Of a stretch of DNA of 64,000 nt, positions 40,025 to 51,650 are shown one piece after another (the stretch's first letter is position 1; each line of letters opens with the position of its first letter). This stretch comes from Cinclus cinclus (Eukaryota > Chordata > Aves > Passeriformes > Cinclidae), in the NCBI RefSeq assembly GCF_963662255.1, contig NC_085046.1, positions 101,945,324 to 102,009,323 on the forward strand, read 5' to 3'. The translations under genes and the position numbers were made by a program. The notes beneath the pieces were generated by a model. That model did no database searches, had not been told where the DNA came from, and worked only from the letters and a program-made list of their open reading frames with translations.

Positions 40025-42596
40025 ACAGATATGTATCTTCACTGCAAAAAGGTCACAAGGATGCTGTATATAACTTCACCATGTCAGCTTTCTTGGCTAT
40101 CTTGTGCATACCATGGCTGCAGGACAATTAGCAAGAATGACTAAAAAAACCAAACAAACAAGCAAGCTAAAGAAGGAAACAAGCAAAGAAGGCATCATTT
40201 CAGTTCAAATTTAAAGAATGTTTTCATAATCACTTTTATTTTGGTTCCTGATTTCTTTGAAGTAGTTACCAGCCTACCAGAAAATTGTGCATGCTGCAAA
40301 AACACAGATAAAGTCATTTTATGCCAGTCCTTGCTTTCTGCTAAGCTAAAAAAAATTAATGTTCACAATAAGTTCTAGCTTTTATATGCCCTTTGTGGGG
40401 ACGATTGTCCTCCTTCTTTGCAGAAAGGGTGCCAAATTCACTGCAGCAGTGACATTTTGCAGTAGTATCTGTGCCCACTTGGATAATTTCTTGCTACCCA
40501 CGGCACCAAGTGTGAGCAGTCATGCCACACAGTTCTAAACAAATTACTCTGTCCTTAACGTCCTGTTTCACATCTTTCACATGTCCTACTTTCACATCTA
40601 TCAACCAGATTTTTGGGGCCTGATTCTTTTGTACTCTAGAAAATTGAGCCTCTTGATGTACCTTTCCTTGTGAACTTTCATGTCTTCCTGGGCTATTCTG
40701 GAGTACAGGGGTATGAGCAGTATAGCTTGAACTATAAATGACATTTAGATCCAATATAGAGGGGCTGATGGAAGAGGAAAGAAGCAGTGACCAGCACAAT
40801 AGCACCCAACAAAGGCTGAAGTGAGCTCTGCTGGTGAAAGAAAATTGTATTGCTACAGGAATACGCATGCAGTGAGTTTAAACTCCAAGGGAACAGATAA
40901 CAGATCTGCAAAAACTTCAGGTATCATCTAAACAAGGTGAAAATTGCAACAAATAGTCCAAGATTTCAGGGCTTTTACTCTCCATTGAATCCATGGCGAT
41001 GAAGATTTGTTTCTGCTTTCTGACAGATTTGGTGATGAATGTACCCTCCCTTACCATCTCACTTCAGATATCCTCACCTTAAGGCCTCATGTTAGCTCAG
41101 ATGCTAAAGGATTATGCAGAAAACTGCAACTGGAAGCCAAAGCACTCTGGCAACCACTTTGGAGTAAATCCCCACAGTCCTTTCATACTGCCACTAGGTC
41201 TTCTTTGAGTTTTGGGTACCTCATAGAGCTGCACCTTCTTGGGAAGAGAGGGCAGAGAGGGGGAACTCCTGCAGTTGTGTCTGATGAGTGGAGTCCTGCA
41301 CCAGTCAGGACCAGAGTGAGCAGTGAGACACGGTGGTGAGCTGAGTGAGCCATGAAATGATAACGTGTGTTTGAGCAGGGCTGTGTGGCATAAAACCAGC
41401 TGGTGCTGAGGCTGAAACATTGCATTCTCTGGAGTGCCTGGGGGAGCCTGAAAAAGGCTGAAGCTAGTTGTATCTGGTTAGAGTGAGTTGGCAGCCTGTG
41501 AGTCACAGATCCCTCCCTCACAAGCACTTTTTGCCAGTATTTGTCAGTTTACAAACAAATGTTCTACTAATTGGCATCGCAGTCATACTGACTCAGTGTT
41601 CTTGTTGACCATCATGCCCACATGCTGCCCAGAGTGGAAGAGATCACCCTGATGCTGCAGGCAGAGGATATGCTCAGGGGGAAGAGGAAACCCAGGGGCT
41701 TGGGCAAGATTGGGCCTTTCATAATGGGGACCTAAAATGTGGCCTTTCATCCCAAATGGGTGGAGAAGTGAAAGCATGAGTGCCTACGAGCTCTGCCTTT
41801 GGGATGTCAGCCCAGCTGCAGTTAAAATGCAGTTATTATCAGAGAACATCCATGGATCTGAATATGGCATTTCGCTTCTGCAGTGGCAAACACAAAGGGA
41901 AGAAAAGGGCTTTTTAGAGAGCATTTGTAAAATTAGGCATTTCCCTTCTTTTAGTCTCACGTCTGAAATGAGGAATCTGCCACAAAGGATCTGCCAGAGG
42001 CTGGCCTTGCTCCCTGTAGCTGGGCTCCCACCTGTGGCCATGACTCCATGGTCACTTCAGAGCTCTTTCTTCTGCAGCTCACTTTTAGTAACAAATGAAA
42101 ACAAAACAAAAGGAAGCACAGTCTCCCTGTATCCACTGCCTTCCCCCACGGCTGGCTAGATATTTTTGGATGAGAACATTGTCCCCATCTCCAAAACACA
42201 CTGGAGTTCACAGCCTGGAGACTTGGCAGTGCCTGCTGTGGCTTCTCACCACAGAAATCCTCATTTCCTAACAGCGTGACTCAGCCAAAGCGCTCTGTAT
42301 CATTCCCTGGCTTTACATCACACTGTCCATTTGAAACCAGGCCTGTGATACAGCCCAGCAGAGTCTGGGCTGGGTTGTTGCTGGAAAGCTTCACGGGGGG
42401 ATAACTATCAAAGAAAAATGCTTGCTCTGCTTCAGCCTCACAGCATCTCCTGCTGTATCTCCACTGCCTGTCAGACATCAAGCAGCAGCAAAGGATATTT
42501 AGAAAAGGAATTAAGGAATTCCACATCTGCATCTCTCATTGTCCAGTTACCTTCCTGCCTCTGTGTGAGTATCATAACCACTGTGTGAAACACGCA

Positions 42597-42632
<36 letters not shown>

Positions 42633-45517
42633 CAAACCATTTCCTATTCTTTGTTCTCCAACAGAAAAACAGGCTATTGGCTATGCTTGCAGTTGTGGAA
42701 ATGGGAAACTCTGAGGTAATCAAAGTAAATTTTTCTTGAAATCAAGATACTAAAACCACAGTGGCCTCATCTGGACATCTCAGGAACTAAAATTCTGTAC
42801 AAAAATAGTCCCTTGTCTCCTGGTGTCCTGGACAGGCTTAGTTCAAACACTTTTCAGTTTCTTTTTTTCTGTGTTGCCTGCTGCCCTTGTTGTGCTGGGC
42901 TGTGAGGATGGATCCATTCCTTTGGAATGCTCTTAGTCTTAGGCAGCACTAACCTGTGTCCACACAGCCTGGCAGAGAGCAGAAATTAATTTCATGCATG
43001 CAGGTTTGTAAGCCCAAATTGGTGGGCTTTACATGACACAGTGTACTTGATAATCACTTTGAAGATGAAACCAAAATGTTAATGCGCAAGTGAAAAAAAT
43101 AACCCAAAGCTTGTTGAAGAACTTTGTAGTCTAACTAATATAATAAAAGAAACTGCATTATTAGCAATGATGAAAACTGGTAAGCTGACAAAAATGACAA
43201 GCTATATTTTCTGACATTCTTTGACAATGCAAATTATTAGATTTTTTTTTCTCTTAAGGAATCAGGATTGTCAGCCCTAAAAAAAATCTGAAGATGAGCT
43301 CACAAAAGATCTCGAATTTTAAAGTCTATTATCTATGAGATTTTTTATTTGTCTTTGGGTTTGAGTCTGCAAAATGCACTTGGGATGCATTTTTAAGCTT
43401 TTCTTTCTTCATCCAGGAAGGACTTGCCATGAAACCAATTGTATTTGTTTTAAGTAAAAGTTCAGAACACAACATAATTACATTTCCATAGGATTTGAGC
43501 TTTTAATGAAATATCTGATAGCATCAGGCTTTTAATGAAATCATAGCTATTTTGACACACTGAGCTTAACATCTGTTTTACTGCAAAACTGATCCTGTAA
43601 TTGTCTTTTAAATTGCTGAGCTTAAAATAGATATGTATAGTTTCATTATCATATATGTATAGGTTCATAATTTATTTTGAAGCAAGTTTTATGTTCTCTA
43701 CAGGGTCATTCCTTTTTCTCAGTATTTTTACAAATGTATTAATATAAGAAGAAATCCTTTAAATCTTTAAGCATAACCATTTCTAAAATGCTGGGAAATT
43801 CAATGCACACTCTTTTGGAAGAAATTTTCATTTCATTCATTATCTAGGTCTTCTAATAAACACCTGTTTAAATGAGGATGCAGAAACTACCTAATACTTT
43901 TTGTGACAGGAAGGATGATTTGGCTAAAAAGGGTTAAATTCTTTCAAGTTTGGCAGGAAACAATCCACGCTGCAGAAATATTCATTACAAATACAGCTGC
44001 AGCTACTGAACCACGTTGTCTTCTGCTATTTCTTTCCTCCAAAGTAAAAAAAGGATTTCAAAAGCATCAGTGCCATTCAGACAGTCAGGGAAATCCTCTG
44101 GTCTTAATGCTAAGGAAGAAAATTTTGTAGGTTTTTAACTACTTTCTAGTGGCTTGTTGATCATGCAGCAATTCTGAAATACTAAGTCAAATTTTAATGG
44201 TAATTTGAGATTTATGAGATGTGACACAGGACAGAAACAATTCTTAAGGCAATTTCACATTTGGTGCTAATTTGTTTTTAATTATGGTGCTGTTAACAGC
44301 TTTTAATGACTGCCTGTCCCTGGAGCATTCTCAGAATGTTTCATTAAGGTCCCATGTGGAGCTGCTGGATTGCCTGACCCATGAAGAATTGGACCTGGAG
44401 GTGAATGACTGCCCGTGCAGGCACTCATTTTTCTGCAGACCTCTTCACAGAAGACAAGCTTGAACTAAACCCAGTATGAAATAAAAACAGAGAGATTTGG
44501 GGCTGTGCGTATGCAGCCTAGAAATGACAGGCTCTTCCTCCTGGTAGTCAGGGACAGCAGGAATTCTTATATGACATGGCATTGGAGGAAATTTTATTCC
44601 TTTTTAGCAAACTTGCCACAGTATTTTGTAATTCCAGCATTACATGAATGACTGTTTTGGCACCTCCTACTTCTGCCACAATTTTTCTGTAGGTACACAA
44701 ACCAAACAGCTGGTCTGTCTTCTATATTAAACAGAGGAAAACCCATGATCCAACACTGTGTTATCATTCATGTTCTCCGGGGCACTGTTTCATCTGCTGC
44801 CCCTAGCAGTTTTCCCTGGCACCACTAAAACTTGCTTTCCATAAGGTACTTGCCCACTCCTCAGCAGGAAGAAGTGTGTGTAGCACCCAGATATGCCCTA
44901 GGGAACAGCACCACCCTGCAGGTGCACGCAGAGGGCTCTGTTGTGTTTTATTTAGCCATCTGCACAGACCCTCCATGACTCAGCCTCCTCCTCCTCCTCT
45001 CATGCTTAGAGTGGTGACAGGTTTGACACCAGTTACAAATGTATCTGAAGTCATTACACAGAGGATACCATTGCAATATAGACACCATACGCTGCTCTAT
45101 TTTTCATCGCTGTTTTTGAGAAGCTATATCTGCATTCATAAATTTCTGTAAAATAGCCTGTACCTGTCTGGTAGCAATAGGGATGTTTGTTAAATGCTAC
45201 CCAAAGTCCACAGCTTTCTGAATAAATTTGGGAAAAAAGTTGGAACAGATTGTCCAAACTGGACGAAGTATGTTTACTGTAACTGCTGCCACATGATCTC
45301 TGCCACAGGTACTCTTTTTCACGAAGCTCTTGGAGGTCATTTTCCTACATTTTAGATGCATGATAAGAAAACAACAATTCTTGGAAAGTAGAAGAGAGAC
45401 CTTGTAGGCTCCTTGGGCTCATGGGCTCCTTGCCTAAATCTTATCTGATATAGTAAGAGATGTTTCTTAGCCTGTCTCACAGAAACAGATCATCTAACTG
45501 TCCATCACATGCCTACA
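40025..45517. other. Intergenic, 5' of LRRC30
   Basis: No gene recognised. It contains the 33-A homopolymer. ORFs of up to 140 codons at 41.0-42.2 kb overlap one another on both strands and have no recognisable domain. Confidence 0.65.
42598..42630. repeat. (A)33 homopolymer
   Basis: Thirty-three consecutive A bases, the longest A run in the window. There is no AATAAA shortly upstream and no recognised gene body, so a processed pseudogene tail is not supported. Confidence 0.97.
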
Positions 45518-46204
45518 TCCTTTCCCTTCCCTTCCTTCCTTCCTTCCCCTCCCCTCCCCTCCCCTCCCCTCCCCTCCCCTCCCCTCCCCTCCCCTCCCCT
45601 CCCCTCCCCTCCCCTCCCCTCCCCTCCCCTCCCCTCCCCTCCCCCCCTCCCCTCCCCTCCCCTCCCCTCCCCTCCCCTCCCTCCCCTTCCCTTCCCTTCC
45701 CTTCCCTTCCCTTCCCTTCCCTTCCCTTCCCTTCCCTTCCCTTCCCTTCCCTTCCCTTCCCTTCCTTCCCTTCCCTTCCCTTCCCTTCCCTTCCCTTCCC
45801 TTCCCTTCCCTTCCCTTCCCTTCCCTTCCCTTCCCTTCCCTTCCCTTCCCTTCCCTTCCCTTCCCTTCCCTTCCCTTCCCTTCCCTTCCCTTCCCTTCCC
45901 TTCCCTTCCCTTCCCTTCCCTTCCCTTCCCTTCCCTTCCCTTCCCTTCCCTTCCTTCCCTTCCCTTCCCTTCCCTTCCCTTCCCTTCCCTTTCCCTTCCC
46001 TTCCCTTCCCTTCCTTCCCTTCCCTTCCCTTCCCTTCCCTTCCCTTCCCTTCCCTTTCCTTTCCTTTCCTTTCCTTTCCTTTCCTTTCCTTTCCTTTCCT
46101 TTCCTTTCCTTTCCTTTCCTTTCCTTTCCTTTCCTTTCCTTTCCTTTCCTTTCCTTTCCTTTCCTTTCCTTTCCTTTCCTTTCCTTTCCTTTCCTTTCCT
46201 TCTT
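45518..46204. repeat. 687-bp uninterrupted homopyrimidine satellite with three pentamer zones
   Basis: The plus strand contains no purine over the whole span. After a short CCTT start, three zones follow: (CCCCT)n from about 45546 to 45685, (CCCTT)n to about 46054, and (CCTTT)n to about 46200. Each zone differs from the next by one C-to-T step per unit. Occasional phase slips occur: a longer C run near 45641-45647, four-base units near 45771-45777, 45951-45957 and 46011-46017, and one six-base unit near 45989. The 270-290 aa ORFs on both strands are artefacts of this repeat. Confidence 0.98.
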
Positions 46205-46262
46205 GCTGTCCCTCCTTCCTTCCTTCCTGCTTTCCTGACTGCCTTCCTCCCTCTTCCCTCAG
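46205..46262. repeat. Degenerate edge of the homopyrimidine satellite
   Basis: CCTT-type units interrupted by single purines (gctgtccctccttccttcc and onward) extend the satellite to about 46262, consistent with decayed repeat. Confidence 0.7.
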
Positions 46263-49200
46263 GTCCCTCCAGATTTATTTCAGTGTCTGGAGCAGATTCA
46301 ATCCAGCAGCCTGTGGTGTACAATGCCTAGTTTTCTGAAGCATCTTGAGCCCAGGGGTTACATGTCACTGGAATGAGGGGGGATGTCCCCTACCTCTTGT
46401 GAAGCTGTTGCAGGGTTTTCTTAAACATCCATGTGTGTTGAGAGTCCAAAAATAAGTATGACTATGGGCTGCTGGCAAAACTCCCAGTCCCTCCTCCAAA
46501 GACTGTTTTAGTATTTTACATTTAATGGGTCGTTGCAGTTGCCTGGTTTTCAGGAATCTGAAAATCCAACTTCTGTTCTGGAAACAGAAGGCAGAGATAA
46601 TTCTGAGGGTCCCGTGAGAAGAGAGGCATTTCCATGGGGTCTTACTTTTGGAACCTGTAGCTCAGAGACAGATGGGACTTAAGCAAGACCATTAGTTCAG
46701 CATTCTCTATTAAGAGTCTTTAAGATTCTCTCTGCTTAATCTGCCAAAGTGCTGATTTTACTAGAATTTTTTAAATCAGCAGTTCTGTCCAGGCATTGTT
46801 AATGTCAATGTGCCTCTGTTCTGGCTCCATGAGATTTTGCATGCCGCAGTACAGACCAGGTGACTCAATGTTAGCTATTGCAAAGTTCATTGCTGCTGTA
46901 TCAATACCCTCATTTTTATTCTAATAATTTAGCTATATTTGGAAATGCTGGAAAAACCCAGAGGAAACTTGAAAACTTATTTTAGAAATACAATAAAATA
47001 CTAAGTGATCCAGATCTTTGTGCCTGATTTACTGTATAAACTAAATGTCCTTAGTAGAAATTAAATGCATGCTTCTTCAGCTGAAAGGACAATCCCTTTT
47101 ATCTTGGTCTTCATGAAATTTGGTTAATCATACTGTAAATCAATGGGACTCAGTGTGAAGGGGTTTAGGTATTTCCATCCAGAGTCCATTACAATAATGG
47201 TTGCAAAAAAGAATTTAGGAAATAATTCAATCAAAGCTGTTTTGGAACCTTAATCCCAGATCCATTACTCTTACATAAATTTTACTGATGCAAGAAGAAA
47301 CTTTGCATTTACCTTCATATGCCTGACTAATGATAAAACAGAATCTAATTAGAACTCCCTAAAACACATACCAGTGTCTCAGTTTGGGATTTTTCAGAAA
47401 CATTATCAAATGAAAGGGCAGACATCCCTCTAGACATTTGAAGACTCAATGCTGACAATTAATAGCTTGACTTTTAAATTTCCAAGCTCTAACTTAAGGA
47501 AACATATTGAATGCTTAGCTCAAAGGGCTGTAGTGAACAAATAGAATTTCTCAAGCAATCAGTAAAGCATCAGTAAATGCATCTAGGTATTATTATCATG
47601 ACACCAATACTTGACATTCTATGAAATAATACGGGTGACTGTATGGTCAAACAAAACCTGCTGAGATCTGAGCCAAGTTGCAGGTAAGGGGAGCTGAGGA
47701 CATCACACAGAGCACAGCCTGGAGGCAGACGATACAGCTTGGTAGGTGAAAAAATCACATGAAAAGCAACTTGCATGAAAAAAACTACCTTAAAAGTAAT
47801 AAAACAGGGCAAATCAAAGGAAAAAATATGATCTTCAAGCCCAAGTACAGGCAAAAGGAAAAAGGAAAAATCCACCCATAATTGTCATCTCTCTTATTTT
47901 ACAACCTCTAATGAGCAACTTCCCAATAGAGAGAATCAAACATAAATCTCTTCTGTACCTGAACATCAGAAGAGATTAATTGTGGTGTACGACCACAGGG
48001 TTTCAGCACTTATTGGACTGTGAGAAGACAGGGTATTGTAGTTAATGATTTCACCTGAGGTGGAACGACAGCGCGTTTGGCAGCCATGGAGGTAAGTGGA
48101 AGGGGAGCACTGATGCTCTGATGTGTGTAAGGTCAGCTAACAACAAGGCAACTTCTTCAAAAAGGTGGAAAATGATGTGTGGCTTGAAAGGAATGCAAAT
48201 GCCATTTAAAAATGAAATTAAAATAGGAGGTTGGATTCAGGTGAGCAGGACAAGAAGTTGGAGTATTTTATTTTTAATCACATCTTCCTGGACCAGGGAA
48301 GATGACAAGAAATATTTGCAGAGAATTTGAAACAACAGTGTCAGCCTGTGCATTGTTCATTAAAATTTTCTACATGCAGAACTCAATAAACTGATGAAAG
48401 TAATTCTATGATATGGTTGCCTGTGGAATTGGAGACTAGACATGGTGACCTATACTGTCTCTTCCCATATTGTGGTCTTAAATCTGACCTCTTCTGCTGT
48501 CTTCAACTCCTCTACACGTGCAAAATTCAGGAGCCTTGATTCACAGGCCACTGCATTCATATTATCTTTGGTGCTGATCTCCACATTTTCTGCCTCACTG
48601 CATTTCACTTTTAGTTTATTGGATTTGAACAAATGTAGGCAATTAGAGGAAAATGCAATTATAACAGAGTTGCAGACAGCTGTTTTCTAAGTGACAAGAA
48701 ATCTTATCTGTAGCCAGGGCTGAGTGCAGATATGACCTGGACTGGTGGGCTCAGAGCAATGTGCTGGCAGATGCTAGCAGAAGGTTGCAGTCTATTTCCT
48801 TCCCTCTTCCATGGAAATGCATTCTAGTTTTCCAAGGCTAATGATCTTTGCTAAGCCCTCTCATGAGTCCAGGCTGAATATACAATGTGTTACAAATGTC
48901 TTAATTGAGTCAGTTTGGCAATCCAAAAATTATTGTTGTGAGATGTATTTAACTAGCAGTCTGGAAACCACCAGTGTTCTATGGGTTTAGACAAGTACCA
49001 TTTCAGGAATACAGAGTTTGGCAGCTTCACTTTGAAAGCCACTAGTGGAATTCAGCAGCAAGGAAAGTGATTCTAATATGATGTTTTTACATCCCCCTCA
49101 AATGATGGTATCATGATACAGAAGTAATAAATGATGGCAAAGGGATGGTGCTAGTCCGTCACTGATGAGGCAGAGTAAACATTTGTCTGCAGCCACCTGT

Positions 49201-49864
49201 TCTTGAACTTCTCTAACTGCACTTTTTCACTTTCATACTCTGGAGCAAATAATGTGCAATCCAAGTGGGAAGGAGCTATGTGCATTTCCTTGGGTGGAAA
49301 GTGATACGGAAATACTGAACACTGTCTGCTACCTGACATAAATACTGATCTAAAAATACACCACCTTCGCACTAAACCCTCACTTTACATCATAAGTGAA
49401 GCATAAGTAGACCCCAGAAAAATTGAAGCAAAATGTCTACTGAATTTATGATTAATAAGCATGTCAACTTTTATAACAGCATCCTTATGTGGACACAGCT
49501 AATGGCCTTAACATTGCTTCCAGAACCAAAATTGAATGGTTGAGCAGATTCAGCCTCAGGAAGGCCCACAGTGATAAGGGAACCATCAGAGGAAATAGGT
49601 GTACGCATTTTTCAACCTGTCAAGTGAAAAGAATCGCAGATGATGGTAAGTCAAGGATATGCCCTCTCCTACATGAGTTGTATGAATGTTTGTGCTGAAC
49701 AAGGCAGCTTCTTAAACAAGAAGGTGAATGTAAGCAGCAGCAAGCTGCATGATTATCCCTTAAATTATACTCACACAAGAGCAAAAATTACTCTGAAGCA
49801 GCATTTAAACAGGGAGAGTTGAGGTTTGCTGCTCAAAGCCATTGTAAATTGCTATCCCTGTGAG

Positions 49865-49896
49865 AAGCACAGGAAGAAAGAAGCACAGGAAGAAAG
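49865..49896. repeat. Perfect 16-bp tandem duplication
   Basis: aagcacaggaagaaag occurs twice, followed by a partial, altered third unit (aagtgcacagg). Confidence 0.97.
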
Positions 49897-51022
49897 AAGT
49901 GCACAGGTAGGTGTGGCAAAAAAGAGGGGGCACAGATTTGGATAGAGCAATATATAGTCTTGAGAATTATGTTGACCTTTTGAGGGGAGGATTTCACCTG
50001 TTGGCTCTTATCAAAGCCTTTAGAATACATCTCAGGCCCCAGTGACTGAGTCAGGTTGTGGGTGCTGAGGATTAGAAAACTAAGCTGGAGGACAACCTAA
50101 GGAGCTGCCACTTGGATGCACATTTGCCTTCCTTGGAGCCACTTGGTGCTGAAGACAGGGCTGAAAGGAGTGTGCACCAGCCAGGCCTCATATAGAAAGA
50201 CTCAAATGCCAAAAGAGCTTCCTTCTATTTCTAATTACCGAAACAACATGTACAAATATTAACATGGGTAAAATGGAAAGCACTGGGCATGGCATGTTGT
50301 ATTGACATAAATTGATAACTGCTGCTGGATCAATCTCCTGGGAAGTACAATAATTAACTAGTTAGAGATGTTACTTGTGTCAACTCAAACTGTACCCTGT
50401 AAATCTCATTAACAAATCTTAGCTATTACTATAGTGCTTACATGCTTTATTAGTTTTGGAATAAGTGCTCTGAAACAAAAAAAAAAAAAAAAGATGCTGT
50501 AAAGGTAGAAGTCATAAATTATGGTGAATTCTCCATTAGCAGCTGTATACAGTCATAACATATTATTGCAGAAGTGATATCCAGATAACTTATTGAGCTA
50601 TCCAGGCTATTGCTGGAAAGCATTTAAGGAGACTGTCATCTTAAGTTGACATGTGCAGCATATAACATCTGCTGCAAAAACGCTACTTAATTTTGTAAAA
50701 GATTCTGTTTCTGTGTAGCAAGCACAGCCCTGCACCACTGATTTGTCAGAATATCAGATGTGGCAGACCAACAGTCTCTCTCTTAATTTCACAGCCTGGA
50801 AAACTTTTTTCCACTTTGCTCTTATTAAGACAGCCTAGCCAATACCTTCCATATTTTTACCAGAGAATAGACCAGTGGTGTCCAACAGTGCTACAGAAGC
50901 AGTTTTTTCCTAACTAGCTTCTGCAACTGAAGTTGTACTCTCTGGTGCAAACAGATCTATATTTCTCACACTGCAGTATGTACAGCTTGTAGGAAGTATT
51001 AAGTTTTAGTATTGCAGTTTCT

Positions 51023-51042
51023 AAAAAAAAAAAAAAAAAAAA
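51023..51042. repeat. (A)20 homopolymer
   Basis: Twenty consecutive A bases in unique sequence. Confidence 0.95.
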
Positions 51043-51369
51043 CAGAATTAGGCAAGACACTACAGCACTAACCCCCGGCCTCCTCCTTTTATGTGCTCCA
51101 TAGTGAATCCTTCTCAAGACAGCAATCAGCACAGTTTCCACTACACAGCTCAGCTGAGGCGTGAGCTTTGGCATCACCACATTTGAAACAGCAGAGCTCC
51201 AGTCCCTGCTCTGTGCTGCTGACCTGAAAGCAAGGGTGCCCCTGATGAAAACTTACTTCCTGAAACATTTAGGTAATTTGGGGTATTCTAACACAAGTGC
51301 TGACAGATGAGCTTTGTATCAGACATTAAAAACACACGTGGTATAAATCCCTCTATTCTTGGGAGATCC

Positions 51370-51598
51370 CCATTGAGAAGAGGTAAGCCCATCTACAAGA
51401 CAGGCTGGAAGAAGGATCTGGAAAAGTACAGGCCTGTCAGTCTGACTTCTGTGCCAGGATAAAACGCAGAGCAGTACATTATGTGTGGCATTATGTGGCA
51501 TGCACAGACCAACCAGGGATCAGGCCCAGTCAGCATGAGTTTATGAAAGGCAGGATCTGCTTAACTAAACCTTTGCCTCTTTTCATATGGTACAGAGA
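51370..51598 (+). mobile_element. CR1-type reverse transcriptase fragment (degenerate)
   Basis: In one plus frame the DNA encodes KPIYKTGWKKDLEKYRPVSL followed by TSVPG. This is the conserved non-LTR RT segment of the form IPIYKKG...NYRPVSLTSVPG known from CR1. After a stop and a frame change, SQHEFMKGRICLT follows, matching the CR1 SQHGFTKGRSCLTN block. The span between the two blocks is shorter than in an intact element, so there is an internal deletion. This is an internal ORF2 piece with no 3' end attached, unlike the other CR1 copies in the window. Confidence 0.85.
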
Positions 51599-51650
51599 TA
51601 TATTATATATATATCCTACATATATATATATTATATATTTCCTACATAAT
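51598..51650. repeat. (TA)n-rich low-complexity tract
   Basis: Interrupted TA dinucleotides with two CCTACAT insertions, directly after the CR1 reverse-transcriptase fragment. Confidence 0.85.

Larger units (their letters stand above)
46263..51369. other. Intergenic
   Basis: No gene recognised. It contains the 16-bp duplication at 49865 and an A20 run. The string CCATGGAG followed by gtaagt at about 48083-48096 imitates an initiating exon with a donor site, but has no support beyond that. Confidence 0.65.

Noticed and set aside
42598..42630. A33 run as the tail of a processed pseudogene
   Set aside because: No poly(A) signal, target-site duplication or gene-like sequence is visible upstream.
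45460..46338. Three ORFs of 272-292 codons (Pro/Ser/Leu/Phe-rich or Gly/Lys/Arg-rich)
   Set aside because: They are translations of the homopyrimidine satellite, open in several frames on both strands because its units lack stop codons.
48083..48096. CCATGGAG followed by gtaagt, resembling a first coding exon with a donor site
   Set aside because: The motif is too short. There is no promoter signature and no recognisable downstream exon.
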